DNA of 64,000 nucleotides from Actinomyces minihominis (GCF_900187855.1 NZ_FYEG01000006.1:1-64000); one strand, 5' to 3'; positions 54,364 to 64,000 are shown, counted from the first letter of the stretch. The notes: a model not told the origin generated them from the sequence alone. Numbers and translations are program-made.

Positions 54364-55617
54364 TTAAGGAGTCTGGGGAAGACCTAGTTCACTTCGAATC
54401 ACTTTGGCTAGGCGGCGGACCCCCTCGCGAATGGTGTCCTCATCCGGGTAGCAGAAGGAAAGGCGCAGCTGTTCACGGCCACGATCATCCGCAAAGAATG
54501 CAGTTCCAGGCACGTAGGCAACCTGCCCTTCGACTGCGCGGGGAAGCATAGCCTTTGAGTCAACTCCTTCAGGAAGGGTCACCCAGGTGTAGAAACCACC
54601 ATCCGGTGTGGTCCACTCACATCCCTCTGGCATCTCAGCTTCCAAAGCATCCCGCATCGCTTCCCAACGACCGCGATACATCCCGGCAAACTCCCGTACC
54701 TGGGCATACCAGTCAAAGTCTTCCAGGTACTTACTTATCGACATCTGGCCCATCATCGATGGACTCAACATGGCAGACTCAGCGGCCAGAACCATCTTTT
54801 CGTAAAGTCCAGAGGGCATCAGTGCCCAGCCAATACGGTAACCGGGTGCGAAGATTTTTGAGAAGCTGCCGAGGTAAACGACGCCCTCGGGCCAATAGGT
54901 CTGCAGGGCCGAAGCCGGTTCCCTGTCGAATCCAAGAAGACCGTAGGGGTTATCTTCAACGATCAAAATACCTTCTGACCTGCAGATATCGATAATTTCA
55001 GGACGACGGGCGTCAGCTAGTGAGATACCCCCGGGGTTGTGATAGTTAGGGATGGTGTAAAGAAACTTGATGTTCTTACCGGCTGCTCGCTGCTCTCGAA
55101 CTGCTTCACGAAGTGCATCTGGGCGCAGCCCTTCCCTATCCATTTCGATGTGCACGACTTCGGCACGACGTGAGTGGAACACCCCTAATGCGCCGACGTA
55201 AGAAGGCGACTCAGCAAGAATGACATCGCCCGGGTCAACCAGAATCTCAGCAACCAGCTGTAGAGCTTGCTGCGAACCAGTGGTGATCTGGATGAGGGAA
55301 GGATCCCCCTGGATCCCTTCTTTACTCATCACTTCAAGGATTTGCGCACGCAACGGGTCCCAACCGTGCCCGTTACCGTACTGAAGTGCGCGCATCCCGT
55401 CGGTCTCAATGAGTTTTCCGGTCATTTCACCGATTGTCGTGAGGGGAAGGTCACGCAGGTTGGGCATACCTCCCGCCAGCGAAACAATCTCTGGTTGTGA
55501 CACGACCGAGAAGAGGGCCCTAATCTCAGACTCCTGCAAGTTCTGACCATCTTTTGAAAGCAACGCTGACCAGTCGGTGGTGAGGGCTTCTTTTGATTGG
55601 TCATTGGAGTCGGTCAT
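54364..55617 (-). CDS. PLP-dependent aminotransferase (class I/II, LysN/ARO8-like)
   Basis: A fold-type I aminotransferase of 417 residues. The PLP lysine is in GSFSKIFAPGYRIGW. The conserved NYHNPGG, the Asp in IVEDNPYG, and the Arg in LRLSFCYPDED complete the active site. It resembles 2-aminoadipate/aromatic aminotransferases and catalytic domains of MocR regulators, but has no HTH domain. Donor and acceptor are unknown. The gene occupies the place where trxA usually lies between trxB and parB. Confidence 0.9.
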   Translation of the reverse strand: MTDSNDQSKEALTTDWSALLSKDGQNLQESEIRALFSVVSQPEIVSLAGGMPNLRDLPLTTIGEMTGKLIETDGMRALQYGNGHGWDPLRAQILEVMSKEGIQGDPSLIQITTGSQQALQLVAEILVDPGDVILAESPSYVGALGVFHSRRAEVVHIEMDREGLRPDALREAVREQRAAGKNIKFLYTIPNYHNPGGISLADARRPEIIDICRSEGILIVEDNPYGLLGFDREPASALQTYWPEGVVYLGSFSKIFAPGYRIGWALMPSGLYEKMVLAAESAMLSPSMMGQMSISKYLEDFDWYAQVREFAGMYRGRWEAMRDALEAEMPEGCEWTTPDGGFYTWVTLPEGVDSKAMLPRAVEGQVAYVPGTAFFADDRGREQLRLSFCYPDEDTIREGVRRLAKVIRSELGLPQTP

Positions 55618-55659
55618 TAGTTCCCCGCTAATCGGATCGTTTCACGCTTAAGGCAATCG

Positions 55660-56592
55660 TTACTCTAAACCCTCTAGGTAACGCTGTGCATCAAGTGCCG
55701 CGCGGCATCCTGTGCCCGCAGCCGTGATGGCCTGACGGTATGTATCATCAACAACGTCACCCGCTGCAAAGATACCGGGGCGTGACGTCAGTGTTCCGGG
55801 TTCATCCACGACTATGTAACCACCAGGGGTGAGGTCGAGCTGGCCCTTGAATAGGTCAGAGCGTGGATCATGTCCGATGGCGACGAACACTCCTTGAACT
55901 GGTAGTTCAGAGACCTCACCAGTCTTCGTGTTCTTCAGAGCGAGCCCTTCAACGCCGTCTTTACCAAGAACCTCGGTAACCACGGAGTCCCAGGCGAACT
56001 CAATCTTGTCATTGGCCATAGCGCGGTCTGCCATTACCTTGGAGGCACGAAGCTCATCCCGGCGGTGAACGATCGTGACTTTTGCGGCGAATCGGGTGAG
56101 GAACAGCGCCTCTTCCATGGCGGAGTCACCGCCACCAACCACGGCAAGTTCCTTACCTTTAAAGAAAAAGCCATCGCAGGTAGCACAGTAGGAAACCCCG
56201 CGCCCACTAAGCAGGTCTTCCCCGGGAACATTCATGTGACGGTAGGCCGAACCCGTGGAGATGATGACGGACTTAGCCTCGACGACGCGGTCGTAAAGGG
56301 TGATCTTGAAGGTTTCCCCGGAGAAGTCAACGGCACTGGCATCATCAAACTCGACGCGGGCTCCAAACTTCTCTGCCTGGGCCTGCATCTTGGCCATCAG
56401 ATCCGGGCCCTGCACCCCCTCGGGGAAGCCCGGAAAGTTCTCTACATCCGTAGTGGTCATCAGGGCGCCACCCGCGTCGATTGCCCCGGCAACAACAAGT
56501 GGGTTCAACCCGGCGCGCGCAGCATAGATTGCCGCGGTGTACCCGGCTGGCCCCGAACCCAAAACGACGAGATCTTCAACTGTCTTAGACAT
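55660..56592 (-). CDS. trxB: Thioredoxin-disulfide reductase
   Basis: A flavoenzyme of 310 residues that passes electrons from NADPH to thioredoxin. The FAD motif is GSGPAGYTAA, the redox-active pair is C136-A-T-C139, the NADPH motif is VVGGGDSAMEEA, and the C-terminal FAD motif is GIFAAGDVVD. ATG 56592 has an AGG about 8 bases upstream. It follows murJ after 17 bases on the same strand. No thioredoxin gene is adjacent. Confidence 0.96.
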   Translation of the reverse strand: MSKTVEDLVVLGSGPAGYTAAIYAARAGLNPLVVAGAIDAGGALMTTTDVENFPGFPEGVQGPDLMAKMQAQAEKFGARVEFDDASAVDFSGETFKITLYDRVVEAKSVIISTGSAYRHMNVPGEDLLSGRGVSYCATCDGFFFKGKELAVVGGGDSAMEEALFLTRFAAKVTIVHRRDELRASKVMADRAMANDKIEFAWDSVVTEVLGKDGVEGLALKNTKTGEVSELPVQGVFVAIGHDPRSDLFKGQLDLTPGGYIVVDEPGTLTSRPGIFAAGDVVDDTYRQAITAAGTGCRAALDAQRYLEGLE

Positions 56593-56609
56593 ACCTTTTA
56601 CCTAATCTT

Positions 56610-59516
56610 CTAACCAACCGCGATACGCGAGATCTTCGCCCGGTTCATACCTTCATCATCAACTGGAAGCGAGTTGAACTTGATACCAAGTGCTGAAACT
56701 TCCGTTGGCTGGGCAAGTTTAATTACAGTGTTACCATTGGCTGTTCCCGTTGCTAGGACCTCACCGTCACGTGGGTTTCCAGCGCTGGCATTAAGCACGA
56801 TAATCTCTCCGCCCGCCCCGTTCACATCAAGGCTCACCTCAGAGACCACTGCGGGCTCTGCAAAGCTGAGTAGGATCGCTATCTCGCTGCCCGGTTGGAA
56901 CGCATTCTCTGTGAAGTACCGTGAGCGCCATACCGAACCGGGATCAGCATCAAGAATCGCGGCCGAGAGTTCAGGGTGGTCCCCATCATCGTCATTCCAC
57001 GAGAAGATTGTGGCACTGGTGATGACAGGTACCGCCGCGGGAGGAGCCGTTTCCTCTGGCTTCTCTTCAGATTGCTCCGCGCCCTCTTCACCGGACTGGC
57101 TGCTTTGAGAGGCACCCGTCCCTCCGGTTTCACCAACACCCTCTAGCAGGCCGGGGCGCGAGCCCATCAGAGTAGTGACAGCAAAGTATGCGGCGACAAC
57201 GACGAGTACGAAGCCCACAATCAAGGCGGGGACCGTCGGGTTGAAGTCCTTCTTCCCGGCGTTAGATGACACGGGGGTTCCACGGAGGTGATGGCCTTGA
57301 CTGCTCATTTCTGTGTCCTTATCTGATTCATCGTCCTCTACGTTACCGTGCGAATCATCCGCTGAGTCAGTATCTTCTGGTGGCGTAGCCACGGGTGGAT
57401 GGTGCAGTGTTACGTCCTCTTCGGGGGTCAGCAGGGCATCGACCACGGGCAAACTCACCGGTGTCTTGGGGTTCTTCGAAACCTGGGGAATAGGACCCGA
57501 AAGAATTGGAATCGCGCCCGTTGCAGGCATGTCAAGTGGTGACATTCCCCTGGCAAGTGCCGATGTCGCGCCGGTTGCAGTGAGCGTGGCAGTTCCGAAG
57601 ATATCGTCCCACTGCGGGGGAGCATCCCCCCAGCGGGCTGCCTGAGGTAGCTCACGCCCCACACGTTCGTCCTCGTCCTGAGGTTGGGGCAACACAGGGT
57701 AGACCTGCGCTGTCGGTAGCTGAGGACGCTCAGCATCATCCAGGTCCCGGAGGGCGGCCTCAGCGAGGCTTGCGTGCAACTCCTCTTCGCTGTCTATTTC
57801 AACACCTGGTTCAAGTGGCGGTTCGGGGGTGGTGGTCCGAGGGCGGAACCGGGCGACCAGGGCGCCGATAATTGCGTTCATTCCCCGCGGGTCTGCGAGT
57901 TGGAGAAAACCGAAGTAGACGATGGCAACAATGACTGCCACCAACACCGACTTCCACGTTCCGTCAAGGAAGCGGCCGAGTATGGAGTCTGTATTGGCGG
58001 TAGGTCCAATCAGGTGGAGGACACCCCATGCCACCAGGGCAGAGATCGCAAAGGCCAGCATCGAGCGAAGGTAGAAGACAACGACCCTTCCGATGTTGAT
58101 CTGTCGAACCATGTATCCGGCCCAAGCCAGGGAAACAAAGCCCTGAACGATGCGGTAGACCGTCTCTCCGGCGGCTGCCCCAACGGTCCACCATTTTGCG
58201 TCGGCGAGGAAGTACACGGACCAGCCGATGATGAGCTGCAGGATGATCGGGGCAATCGCAATGATGAAGACGGGTTTGGCGTTCTCGAACGCGAAAAAGA
58301 CACGTTGGGACATGATCGTTAGTCCCGCGGCCGGCAGGGCAAACATCAGGGTCACCAGGACCATGCCATAAAGAGTTGCACTGGTCGCCGATTGGGTCGG
58401 CATGATGACCTGCATGACCGGGGTAGCCGCCACCATCAGGACCGCCGCCGCATAGAAGGAGAGGAGGACGATAAGTTCGACACCGCGATGGTAGTTACTT
58501 GCCACCCCCTGGATATTTCCGTCCGCAACATCGTTGGCCAGGCGGGTAAAAATAGCCGTTGCCAGGGTGAGGGCGATCAGAGACGAGGGCACCATGTAGA
58601 TCATGTAGGCGAACTGGTACGCGGGATTTCCAGCGACCAAGATACCCGTAGCCTCGGTGTAGGCATCGGCGCGCGTTGCCAGCTGCGAGGTAGAAACAAC
58701 TGCAAACTGGCTGATCAAGAGGGTGGCGAAAGTCCAGAAGGCAACCTTGGAGGCAGAGCCGAAACTGGTCCCCTTGAAGCGGAAGTCGAGGCGAAGCTTG
58801 AGGCCTGACTTACGCAGGGGAATAAGCAGCACCAGGGCCTGGGCAATAACCCCCAGCGTGGCCATTCCCGCCACGACCAGGATCTGACCCGGGGTCATCG
58901 ACTCGGCTGCCCGGATATCACCCGCCTTGCCCCAGAGGGAAAGGAACAGTAGCAGGGAGGCGATTCCGAAGATGTTGTTGACGACCGGGGCCCACATGTA
59001 GGGACCAAAAATCCCGCGGGCGTTCAGTAACTCTCCGAGCAGGTTATAGAGGCCGTAGAAGAAAATCTGGGGGACGCAGATAAGGGCGAACGTGATCGTC
59101 AGAGAACGCATCTCGGGGCTGTAAGCCGAAGCCAGGATCGTGACGATTACCGGCGTGGCCACCATCGCTAAGACGGTCAGCAGAAAAAGTAGGGATCCGG
59201 CAGCTGTCAGCAGCTTGTTGACGTACTGGCTGCCAGCCCGCCCCTTGAGCGCCCGGACGATCTGGGGGATGAGGACGGCATCGATGATGCCTGCAGCCAA
59301 AAGGTTGTAGACCATGTTTGGAAGCGTGTTGGCCACCTGGAATGAACCCATGGCACCGGCAGAGGCTCCGAGAGCAGCGACCAAGAGCGCCGAACGGACA
59401 AAACCGAGCATGCGCGACACAAGGGTTCCCGAGGCCATCACCAGGGAGGACTTGAGCAGCGTCTGCTGCTTCGGCGCTATCCCGTGAACGTTTTCTTCCG
59501 GTATCTTCTCAGTCAA
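56610..59516 (-). CDS. murJ: Lipid II flippase MurJ (MviN) with long C-terminal extension
   Basis: A protein of 968 residues. The first 530 or so form the MATE-like flippase with about 14 helices, including SRMLGFVRSALLVAALG and FQVANTLPNMVYNLLAAG. A cytosolic Pro/Asp/Thr-rich linker of about 240 residues, one more transmembrane helix (near 770-790) and an extracytoplasmic discoidin-like domain follow. Mycobacterial MviN has a pseudokinase domain in the corresponding linker, but none is visible here. TTG 59516 is supported by AGGGGG six bases upstream. A GTG at 59543 has no ribosome site. Confidence 0.92.
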   Translation of the reverse strand: MTEKIPEENVHGIAPKQQTLLKSSLVMASGTLVSRMLGFVRSALLVAALGASAGAMGSFQVANTLPNMVYNLLAAGIIDAVLIPQIVRALKGRAGSQYVNKLLTAAGSLLFLLTVLAMVATPVIVTILASAYSPEMRSLTITFALICVPQIFFYGLYNLLGELLNARGIFGPYMWAPVVNNIFGIASLLLFLSLWGKAGDIRAAESMTPGQILVVAGMATLGVIAQALVLLIPLRKSGLKLRLDFRFKGTSFGSASKVAFWTFATLLISQFAVVSTSQLATRADAYTEATGILVAGNPAYQFAYMIYMVPSSLIALTLATAIFTRLANDVADGNIQGVASNYHRGVELIVLLSFYAAAVLMVAATPVMQVIMPTQSATSATLYGMVLVTLMFALPAAGLTIMSQRVFFAFENAKPVFIIAIAPIILQLIIGWSVYFLADAKWWTVGAAAGETVYRIVQGFVSLAWAGYMVRQINIGRVVVFYLRSMLAFAISALVAWGVLHLIGPTANTDSILGRFLDGTWKSVLVAVIVAIVYFGFLQLADPRGMNAIIGALVARFRPRTTTPEPPLEPGVEIDSEEELHASLAEAALRDLDDAERPQLPTAQVYPVLPQPQDEDERVGRELPQAARWGDAPPQWDDIFGTATLTATGATSALARGMSPLDMPATGAIPILSGPIPQVSKNPKTPVSLPVVDALLTPEEDVTLHHPPVATPPEDTDSADDSHGNVEDDESDKDTEMSSQGHHLRGTPVSSNAGKKDFNPTVPALIVGFVLVVVAAYFAVTTLMGSRPGLLEGVGETGGTGASQSSQSGEEGAEQSEEKPEETAPPAAVPVITSATIFSWNDDDGDHPELSAAILDADPGSVWRSRYFTENAFQPGSEIAILLSFAEPAVVSEVSLDVNGAGGEIIVLNASAGNPRDGEVLATGTANGNTVIKLAQPTEVSALGIKFNSLPVDDEGMNRAKISRIAVG

Positions 59517-59517
59517 G

Positions 59518-61683
59518 TCAAGCCCCCTGGTTCGCCGGGCCACCGCTACTGCTCATACGACTCATACGACGCTGCCCCTTCTTGATGGTCCTGACCACAC
59601 CCGCAATGAAAGCTAAACCGAGAAGCCCCGCGACGATCCAGATACCCGGACCCTCCCAGTCTGCCCGCACGCGAACGACAATCGGATCTGAAACGTCCAG
59701 GGTAGTACCACCCTCCGTCATTGCCACCGCATTAATTGTGACCTCACCCGTTCCCACTGCTTCCACCGGGATGTGAACAGTCACGGATCCGTCGCGGGGC
59801 AACACCGTGGTGGCCCACTCTTTCACAGACAGTCGCGGGTCGGACACCTCCAAGCCAACTCGAATCTCCAGGGTAAATGAGCCGTTGTTCTTGACGGTGA
59901 CCGGGAACGGCGCGTTTCGCCCCACGACATTCACGGGTCCAGAGGGAACGACCTCGACGGCCCGGGTGACACCGTGAAGAGTCTCGAGGGCTTCATTGAC
60001 CAGCTTCTGCCGAAGTTCCTGGTCGAGGTCGGCAGCGGTAGCCGCGAGTACGGTGTTCAGTTCCTGGGCAACCGATGCGGTGTTGCTGGGGCTGGAGGCA
60101 AGAACATCCCGGGCAGCCTGGTACTCACTTGACAGCGGGGTGAGTTGCGAGCGGACCTCATCCCGGAGAGAAGAGTCCAGGGAAGTAACAGGCTCCCGGG
60201 CAAAGGTGGAAAGGGGAGCTGCGAGCATCTCCCGAAGGGTCACCGGAGTTATCCACGGGGCTCCCAGCAGCTCGTTGAGTCGTGTGGCAGGGTCTTCTCC
60301 GAGCTCCGAGGCGGAAAGGTTGACCCACAGGTCTAGATCGCCTTCGCTAGCGCTGGTGGCGGTCGCGGTCAGGGCACGCACCCTCTGACGCGCAGCCAGA
60401 TCACCTAGCCCCACCCGCGTGCTATCAGAAAGAGCCTCAACGCCTTCACCCCAGGAGTCCAGCACTGCGACCGCACCCGGGGACACACCCAACTGGGCGC
60501 CCCCGTCAATGACGGTTGCTCCGGTGAGTGGGTCGATCAGTACTGGTGAGGACGGTGTTGCGGAAGATGAGAAAAGGGTCTTGGTTCCCGAGGGTGGACT
60601 GAGTACAGTCTCATTTCCTGCCAACTGCAGGGTCCGTAGTCCCCACCAGTCCTCGTCCGCAACGATGACGTCATCGATAACATCGACCGAGTATTTGTCG
60701 AGGGTGGCCAGAAACTGCCTGTGAGCCTCATGCTCACGGGACCCGTCCTCGTCATCGAGAGACGACTCCCCACCGCTTTGGGCGACTTCGCCACCCTGCG
60801 ACTGGGGGGTGGTCCCAGAGTCTGAGGTGCTACCCGTTGCCGACCGTGTCCCGTCCCCTTCATCACGGGCTGTCGGATCAACCAGGCGTGAAAATGCCGC
60901 GAGGTCGAAGAGATCTCCCTGCTCGGTTGCGGCAAGCAGCGACAGGGATGCATGTGCGGAGGGCAGCGAAACGACCTCGAGGCCGCGCTGGGGAGAGGTT
61001 GCCATGAAAAGGCGAAGTTCGGCGGGCGAGAGTCCAATGGTGACCCCTTTGCCTATGAACTCAGACCAGTCCTCGACCTCCTCGTCATTCCCCAGGTTTG
61101 GTACCGTCACGTTCACCCGGGTGTCACCTTCGGATCCGGGGGGATACCAAAGCAGCAGTGTTCGGGACTGGGGTACATCGCCGCCCCAGCTAAAACTTCT
61201 GGGCAGAAGACGAACGGTTACCCCATAGGGGCCCCACGCAGCGGTGTTCCAGAGGGGAAGATCGGCGAAAGGAATATCAATGGAGATGCGTGCGCCGCCC
61301 GAGGTGGCCTGAGAGATATCCGAGTCACTGAGCTCGTACTCATCCGCCGACCAGCTGTCATTGCGTCCCTCTGCGAGGAAGGCATCGACCTCATCAATAT
61401 CCTCGAACGGGTCGGCATGAACGAAGGTGCCTAACCGGGCGCCCACCAGGTCATCGGCCTCATCCGCGGTGATTCCGATGGTGAGCTTGATGCTGTCCTC
61501 GTTGGTCAGAATCTCAGGACTGATGCCCTCGATTGTGATGATGGGGGAGGACGAGTTGTCCTCACCGGGGACCGCGTAGCCAACCGGTGCCAGAACCAGG
61601 GTGCCAATCATGACGACAAGTGCCATGGTCACCGCGAGGAAGCGGGACCGTATCATACCGGGCCATGTGGGTCTGGGAGTCAT
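59518..61683 (-). CDS. DUF6049 exported membrane-anchored protein
   Basis: The 721-residue product has a signal peptide (about residues 8-37) and a C-terminal transmembrane helix (about 680-700) with a basic cytoplasmic tail, so most of the protein lies outside the membrane. Proteins of this family are encoded immediately upstream of murJ in many actinobacteria, which suggests a role in wall synthesis. The function is unknown. ATG 61683 is used. GTG 61689 precedes it by two codons. The murJ start follows one base after its stop. Confidence 0.85.
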   Translation of the reverse strand: MTPRPTWPGMIRSRFLAVTMALVVMIGTLVLAPVGYAVPGEDNSSSPIITIEGISPEILTNEDSIKLTIGITADEADDLVGARLGTFVHADPFEDIDEVDAFLAEGRNDSWSADEYELSDSDISQATSGGARISIDIPFADLPLWNTAAWGPYGVTVRLLPRSFSWGGDVPQSRTLLLWYPPGSEGDTRVNVTVPNLGNDEEVEDWSEFIGKGVTIGLSPAELRLFMATSPQRGLEVVSLPSAHASLSLLAATEQGDLFDLAAFSRLVDPTARDEGDGTRSATGSTSDSGTTPQSQGGEVAQSGGESSLDDEDGSREHEAHRQFLATLDKYSVDVIDDVIVADEDWWGLRTLQLAGNETVLSPPSGTKTLFSSSATPSSPVLIDPLTGATVIDGGAQLGVSPGAVAVLDSWGEGVEALSDSTRVGLGDLAARQRVRALTATATSASEGDLDLWVNLSASELGEDPATRLNELLGAPWITPVTLREMLAAPLSTFAREPVTSLDSSLRDEVRSQLTPLSSEYQAARDVLASSPSNTASVAQELNTVLAATAADLDQELRQKLVNEALETLHGVTRAVEVVPSGPVNVVGRNAPFPVTVKNNGSFTLEIRVGLEVSDPRLSVKEWATTVLPRDGSVTVHIPVEAVGTGEVTINAVAMTEGGTTLDVSDPIVVRVRADWEGPGIWIVAGLLGLAFIAGVVRTIKKGQRRMSRMSSSGGPANQGA

Positions 61684-61704
61684 TGTCACCGTCGATCTGC
61701 CGCT

Positions 61705-62253
61705 TTAGGAACTCGTGGCTGGCGGAAACAGCAGCTCAATAGCCAGTGCCGCCACACGGCGTTCGTTGGGGTAGGAGAGCAGGGTGGTCGCCTCAAGGAG
61801 TGGGATCCACTTTGCGTCCTCGGCCTCTTCATCAGGGTCGTTCTCAACCGTCAGCTCACCGCCGAGGTACTCCATGAGGAAGTGATAGACCACCTTGTGG
61901 ATTCGCTTCGAGGAGCCAGAGAACCAGTAGTCGACCGTTCCGAGCTGGTAGATGACCCTGCCGCGGGCTCCGGTTTCTTCCTCTACCTCACGAACTGCAG
62001 CCTGAGCTGGAGTTTCCCCCTTCTCGAGGTGACCCTTGGGCAGACAGAGCTCAAGGTTACGGGCCCGGTTGCGGCGCAGGATGACGGCGACGTAGGCGAT
62101 GCCGCCCTCCACTTTGACGCACAGTCCACCCGCACTGGTTTCATGCACAGCCGGTAGGCGCAGGGCGGACTTACGCACACTAATCTCCCTGGGCGGGGAG
62201 GGGCGGCGGGGGACCGGATAGGATCCCCCACGTACGCTTTTGTGGATGTGCAT
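61705..62253 (-). CDS. NUDIX hydrolase
   Basis: A protein of 182 residues. The Nudix box is GHLEKGETPAQAAVREVEEETG, in which the Glu residues bind the metal that supports hydrolysis of a nucleoside diphosphate-linked substrate. NUDIX proteins at this position resemble MutT/Ap4A hydrolases, but the substrate is unknown. An alternative GTG at 62178 has GGGAG six bases upstream and would give 157 residues. ATG 62253 has only a GGGG site. DUF6049 follows after 21 bases and may be cotranscribed. Confidence 0.88.
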   Translation of the reverse strand: MHIHKSVRGGSYPVPRRPSPPREISVRKSALRLPAVHETSAGGLCVKVEGGIAYVAVILRRNRARNLELCLPKGHLEKGETPAQAAVREVEEETGARGRVIYQLGTVDYWFSGSSKRIHKVVYHFLMEYLGGELTVENDPDEEAEDAKWIPLLEATTLLSYPNERRVAALAIELLFPPATSS

Positions 62254-62347
62254 GACCCCAGCTTAGGTCGGCTGGGCAGGAGAGCCTTATCTTTGGGGTG
62301 TGCGTCCTCCCCTAGAGTGCGTACTGACACCTTCTATTACGAGCTGG

Positions 62348-63829
62348 ATGGATCCAATGGGACAACTTGAGCAGCAAATGACGTCGCTGGTCGGTGGGGG
62401 GGATGTCCCCGCTCTCCTCAGCTCCGGACTAACGACTCTCTCTAACCTACCCCGTCAGATCCTGCGCCTCTCCGAGGTGTTTACCCAGCGGGGACACGAG
62501 ATTGCCCTGGTTGGCGGCCCCGTCCGGGATGCTTTTCTTGGCGTGGAAGCCAAGGACATCGACCTCACCACCTCGGCCACACCGGATGAGACCGAGGCCA
62601 TCATGCGTGAGTGGGCAGACACGGTGTGGACTGTCGGTCGAGAGTTCGGGACTATTGCAGGTCGTAAAGGGGACCTCGAAGTCGAGGTGACCACCTACCG
62701 GACTGAAGAGTATGAGGAGAACTCGCGTAAGCCAGTTGTGGTGTACGGCAAGACCCTTGAGGGTGACCTGTCGCGTCGTGACTTCACGGTTAACGCCATG
62801 GCTATGCGCCTGCCGGAGCTTGCACTAGTGGATCCTTTTGGGGGTCTGGAAGATCTGGCTGAGGGCGTGCTGCGCACTCCTGTGTCCGCCACCCAGTCGT
62901 TCCGTGACGATCCTCTGCGAATAATGCGGGCAGCCCGCTTCACCGCGCAGCTGGGTGCTGACGTGGACGAGGACGTCATGCGAGCCATGGGGAATGAGGC
63001 CAAGCGTCTTGAGATAGTCTCCGCCGAACGCATCCGCTCCGAGTTGGAGAGGCTGATGATTAGCCCCCACCCACGCCGGGGCCTAGAGCTGCTGGTTTAC
63101 ACCGGAGCCGTTGATTATGTCCTGCCCGAGTTGGCGCAGCTGCAGGACACGGTGGATGAGCACGGGCGCCATAAGGACGTCTATGAGCACACTCTGACCG
63201 TCCTCGACCAGGCGATTGCCCTTGAAACCGGTCCTGAAGGTCCCGTGCCCGGCCCCGACTTCATCCTGCGGTTCGCCGCCCTCATGCATGACATTGGAAA
63301 ACCCGCGACCAGGAGGTTCGAGGGGAAGAAGGTGACTTTTCACCAGCATGATGTCGTGGGTGCAAAGATCACACGTCGCCGAATGAAGGCCCTTCGTTTC
63401 GACAAGGCGACGACGAACGCTGTCTCAGATCTGGTATCCGGACACCTGCGCTTCCACGGGTACGGTGAACAGCAGTGGAGCGACGCTGCGGTTCGTCGAT
63501 ATGTCACGGACGCTGGGGACCAGCTGGAACGCCTCCACCGTCTCACCCGTGCCGATGTGACAACGGGTAACCGACGCAAGGCCGCTTTTATCTCTGCCGC
63601 CTACGACGATCTAGAGCGGCGTATTGCGGAGCTCCGTGAGAAGGAGCAGTTGGACTCCATTCGTCCTGACCTTGATGGGGAGCAGATCATGGAGCTGCTC
63701 AACATCGGGCCCTCCCGAGAGGTTGGGGAGGCCTACAGGTTCCTGATGGCGATCCGCATGGAAGAGGGATCCATCGACCCGGAAGAGGCGAAAAAGCGTC
63801 TTCTGAGATGGTGGGACACCCGAAACTAA
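62348..63829 (+). CDS. cca: CCA tRNA nucleotidyltransferase
   Basis: A protein of 493 residues that adds the 3' CCA to tRNAs. Motifs include [12 protein letters not shown], the catalytic DIDLTT, and [12 protein letters not shown]-terminal HD domain ([15 protein letters not shown]) is also present. The three tRNAs in this window do not encode CCA, which fits the need for this enzyme. ATG 62348 or 62357 is possible and neither has a strong ribosome site. Confidence 0.95.
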   Translation: MDPMGQLEQQMTSLVGGGDVPALLSSGLTTLSNLPRQILRLSEVFTQRGHEIALVGGPVRDAFLGVEAKDIDLTTSATPDETEAIMREWADTVWTVGREFGTIAGRKGDLEVEVTTYRTEEYEENSRKPVVVYGKTLEGDLSRRDFTVNAMAMRLPELALVDPFGGLEDLAEGVLRTPVSATQSFRDDPLRIMRAARFTAQLGADVDEDVMRAMGNEAKRLEIVSAERIRSELERLMISPHPRRGLELLVYTGAVDYVLPELAQLQDTVDEHGRHKDVYEHTLTVLDQAIALETGPEGPVPGPDFILRFAALMHDIGKPATRRFEGKKVTFHQHDVVGAKITRRRMKALRFDKATTNAVSDLVSGHLRFHGYGEQQWSDAAVRRYVTDAGDQLERLHRLTRADVTTGNRRKAAFISAAYDDLERRIAELREKEQLDSIRPDLDGEQIMELLNIGPSREVGEAYRFLMAIRMEEGSIDPEEAKKRLLRWWDTRN

Positions 63830-63933
63830 GGGAGCGGATTAGTCACAATGTGGCGGCTCACTCTCTGAATCGGCACGGCTCTTGGAATAGTCTGGACTAA
63901 GTACGAGTCTGGGAAACCTGGAGCGGAGAGTAA

Positions 63934-64000
63934 GTGGCCGACAACAACCAGTTTGGGAGCCGGAGTGACGAGGGTGGGACCGAGTCCGTGCAGCCTGCGT
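63934..64000 (+). CDS. Start of an unidentified gene (partial)
   Basis: GTG 63934 has GGAG five bases upstream and opens a frame of 22 codons that continues past the window edge. The encoded N-terminus (MADNNQFGSRSDEGG) is polar and uninformative. It follows cca on the same strand after 104 bases. Confidence 0.6.
   Translation, partial: MADNNQFGSRSDEGGTESVQPA

Noticed and set aside
54364-55617. MocR/GntR-type transcription factor
   Set aside because: The catalytic aminotransferase domain matches, but there is no N-terminal winged-helix DNA-binding domain.

Overview
The window is a chromosomal segment around the replication origin of a high-GC Gram-positive bacterium (Actinomycetota). Gene content and order (fhaA-fhaB-pstP-rodA-pbpA-pknA-pknB, class E sortase, crgA, dnaA-dnaN-recF-DUF721-gyrB-gyrA, rpmH-rnpA-yidD-yidC-khpB-rsmG-parA-parB, trxB-murJ) are those of Actinobacteria. 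The absence of a mycobacterial-type trpG, sigM, trxA and cwlM, and the glutamate-type ABC and GadC-like transporters, suggest a compact genome of the Actinomycetaceae type. That family placement is inference.

Layout. 1-315: tail of an upstream gene and tRNA-Leu(CAG). 562-9070: cell-shape and Ser/Thr-kinase operon, mostly with overlapping start and stop codons. 9093-11219: small membrane protein, sortase E and DUF881 on the minus strand, with crgA divergent. 11246-11300: a DnaA-box plus palindrome element. 11344-16945: housekeeping genes (rhomboid, cyclophilin, rhodanese lipoprotein, alcohol dehydrogenase, two small stress-type proteins, NDH-2). 17094-21360: glutamate-type ABC importer with an embedded class-C26 peptidase. 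21357-36638: an accessory stretch with GH2/MFS, NnrE, SDR, PEBP, GNAT, an ion channel, a nitrilase-superfamily enzyme, a GadC-like antiporter, DUF2804, and a MarR/luciferase-like monooxygenase/FMN reductase cassette. 36684-37035: tRNA-Ala(TGC) and tRNA-Ile(GAT) flanking a DLW-39-like microprotein. 37148-47905: gyrA, gyrB, DUF721 (DciA), recF, dnaN, dnaA on the minus strand. 48325-54265: rpmH to parB on the plus strand. 54364-62253: aminotransferase, trxB, murJ, DUF6049 and NUDIX on the minus strand. 62348-63829: CCA-adding enzyme. The start of one more gene runs off the right edge.

The predicted origin (oriC) is the 489-bp dnaN-dnaA spacer (45929-46417). A second group of DnaA boxes lies in the dnaA-rpmH spacer. 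Genes on either side of the origin region are transcribed away from it, and two perfect parS sites sit inside parB about 7 kb to the right. PknA/PknB, PstP, FhaA/FhaB, RodA, PbpA, CrgA and MurJ form one connected system that controls peptidoglycan synthesis. MurJ here lacks the pseudokinase domain known from mycobacterial MviN.

The least conventional part is 27.7-33.7 kb. There a GadC-like antiporter is followed after 9 bases by a divergent nitrilase-superfamily hydrolase and then by an ion channel whose selectivity filter is not the usual TVGYG. This is the best candidate for an undescribed functional unit, although its function is not established by the sequence.
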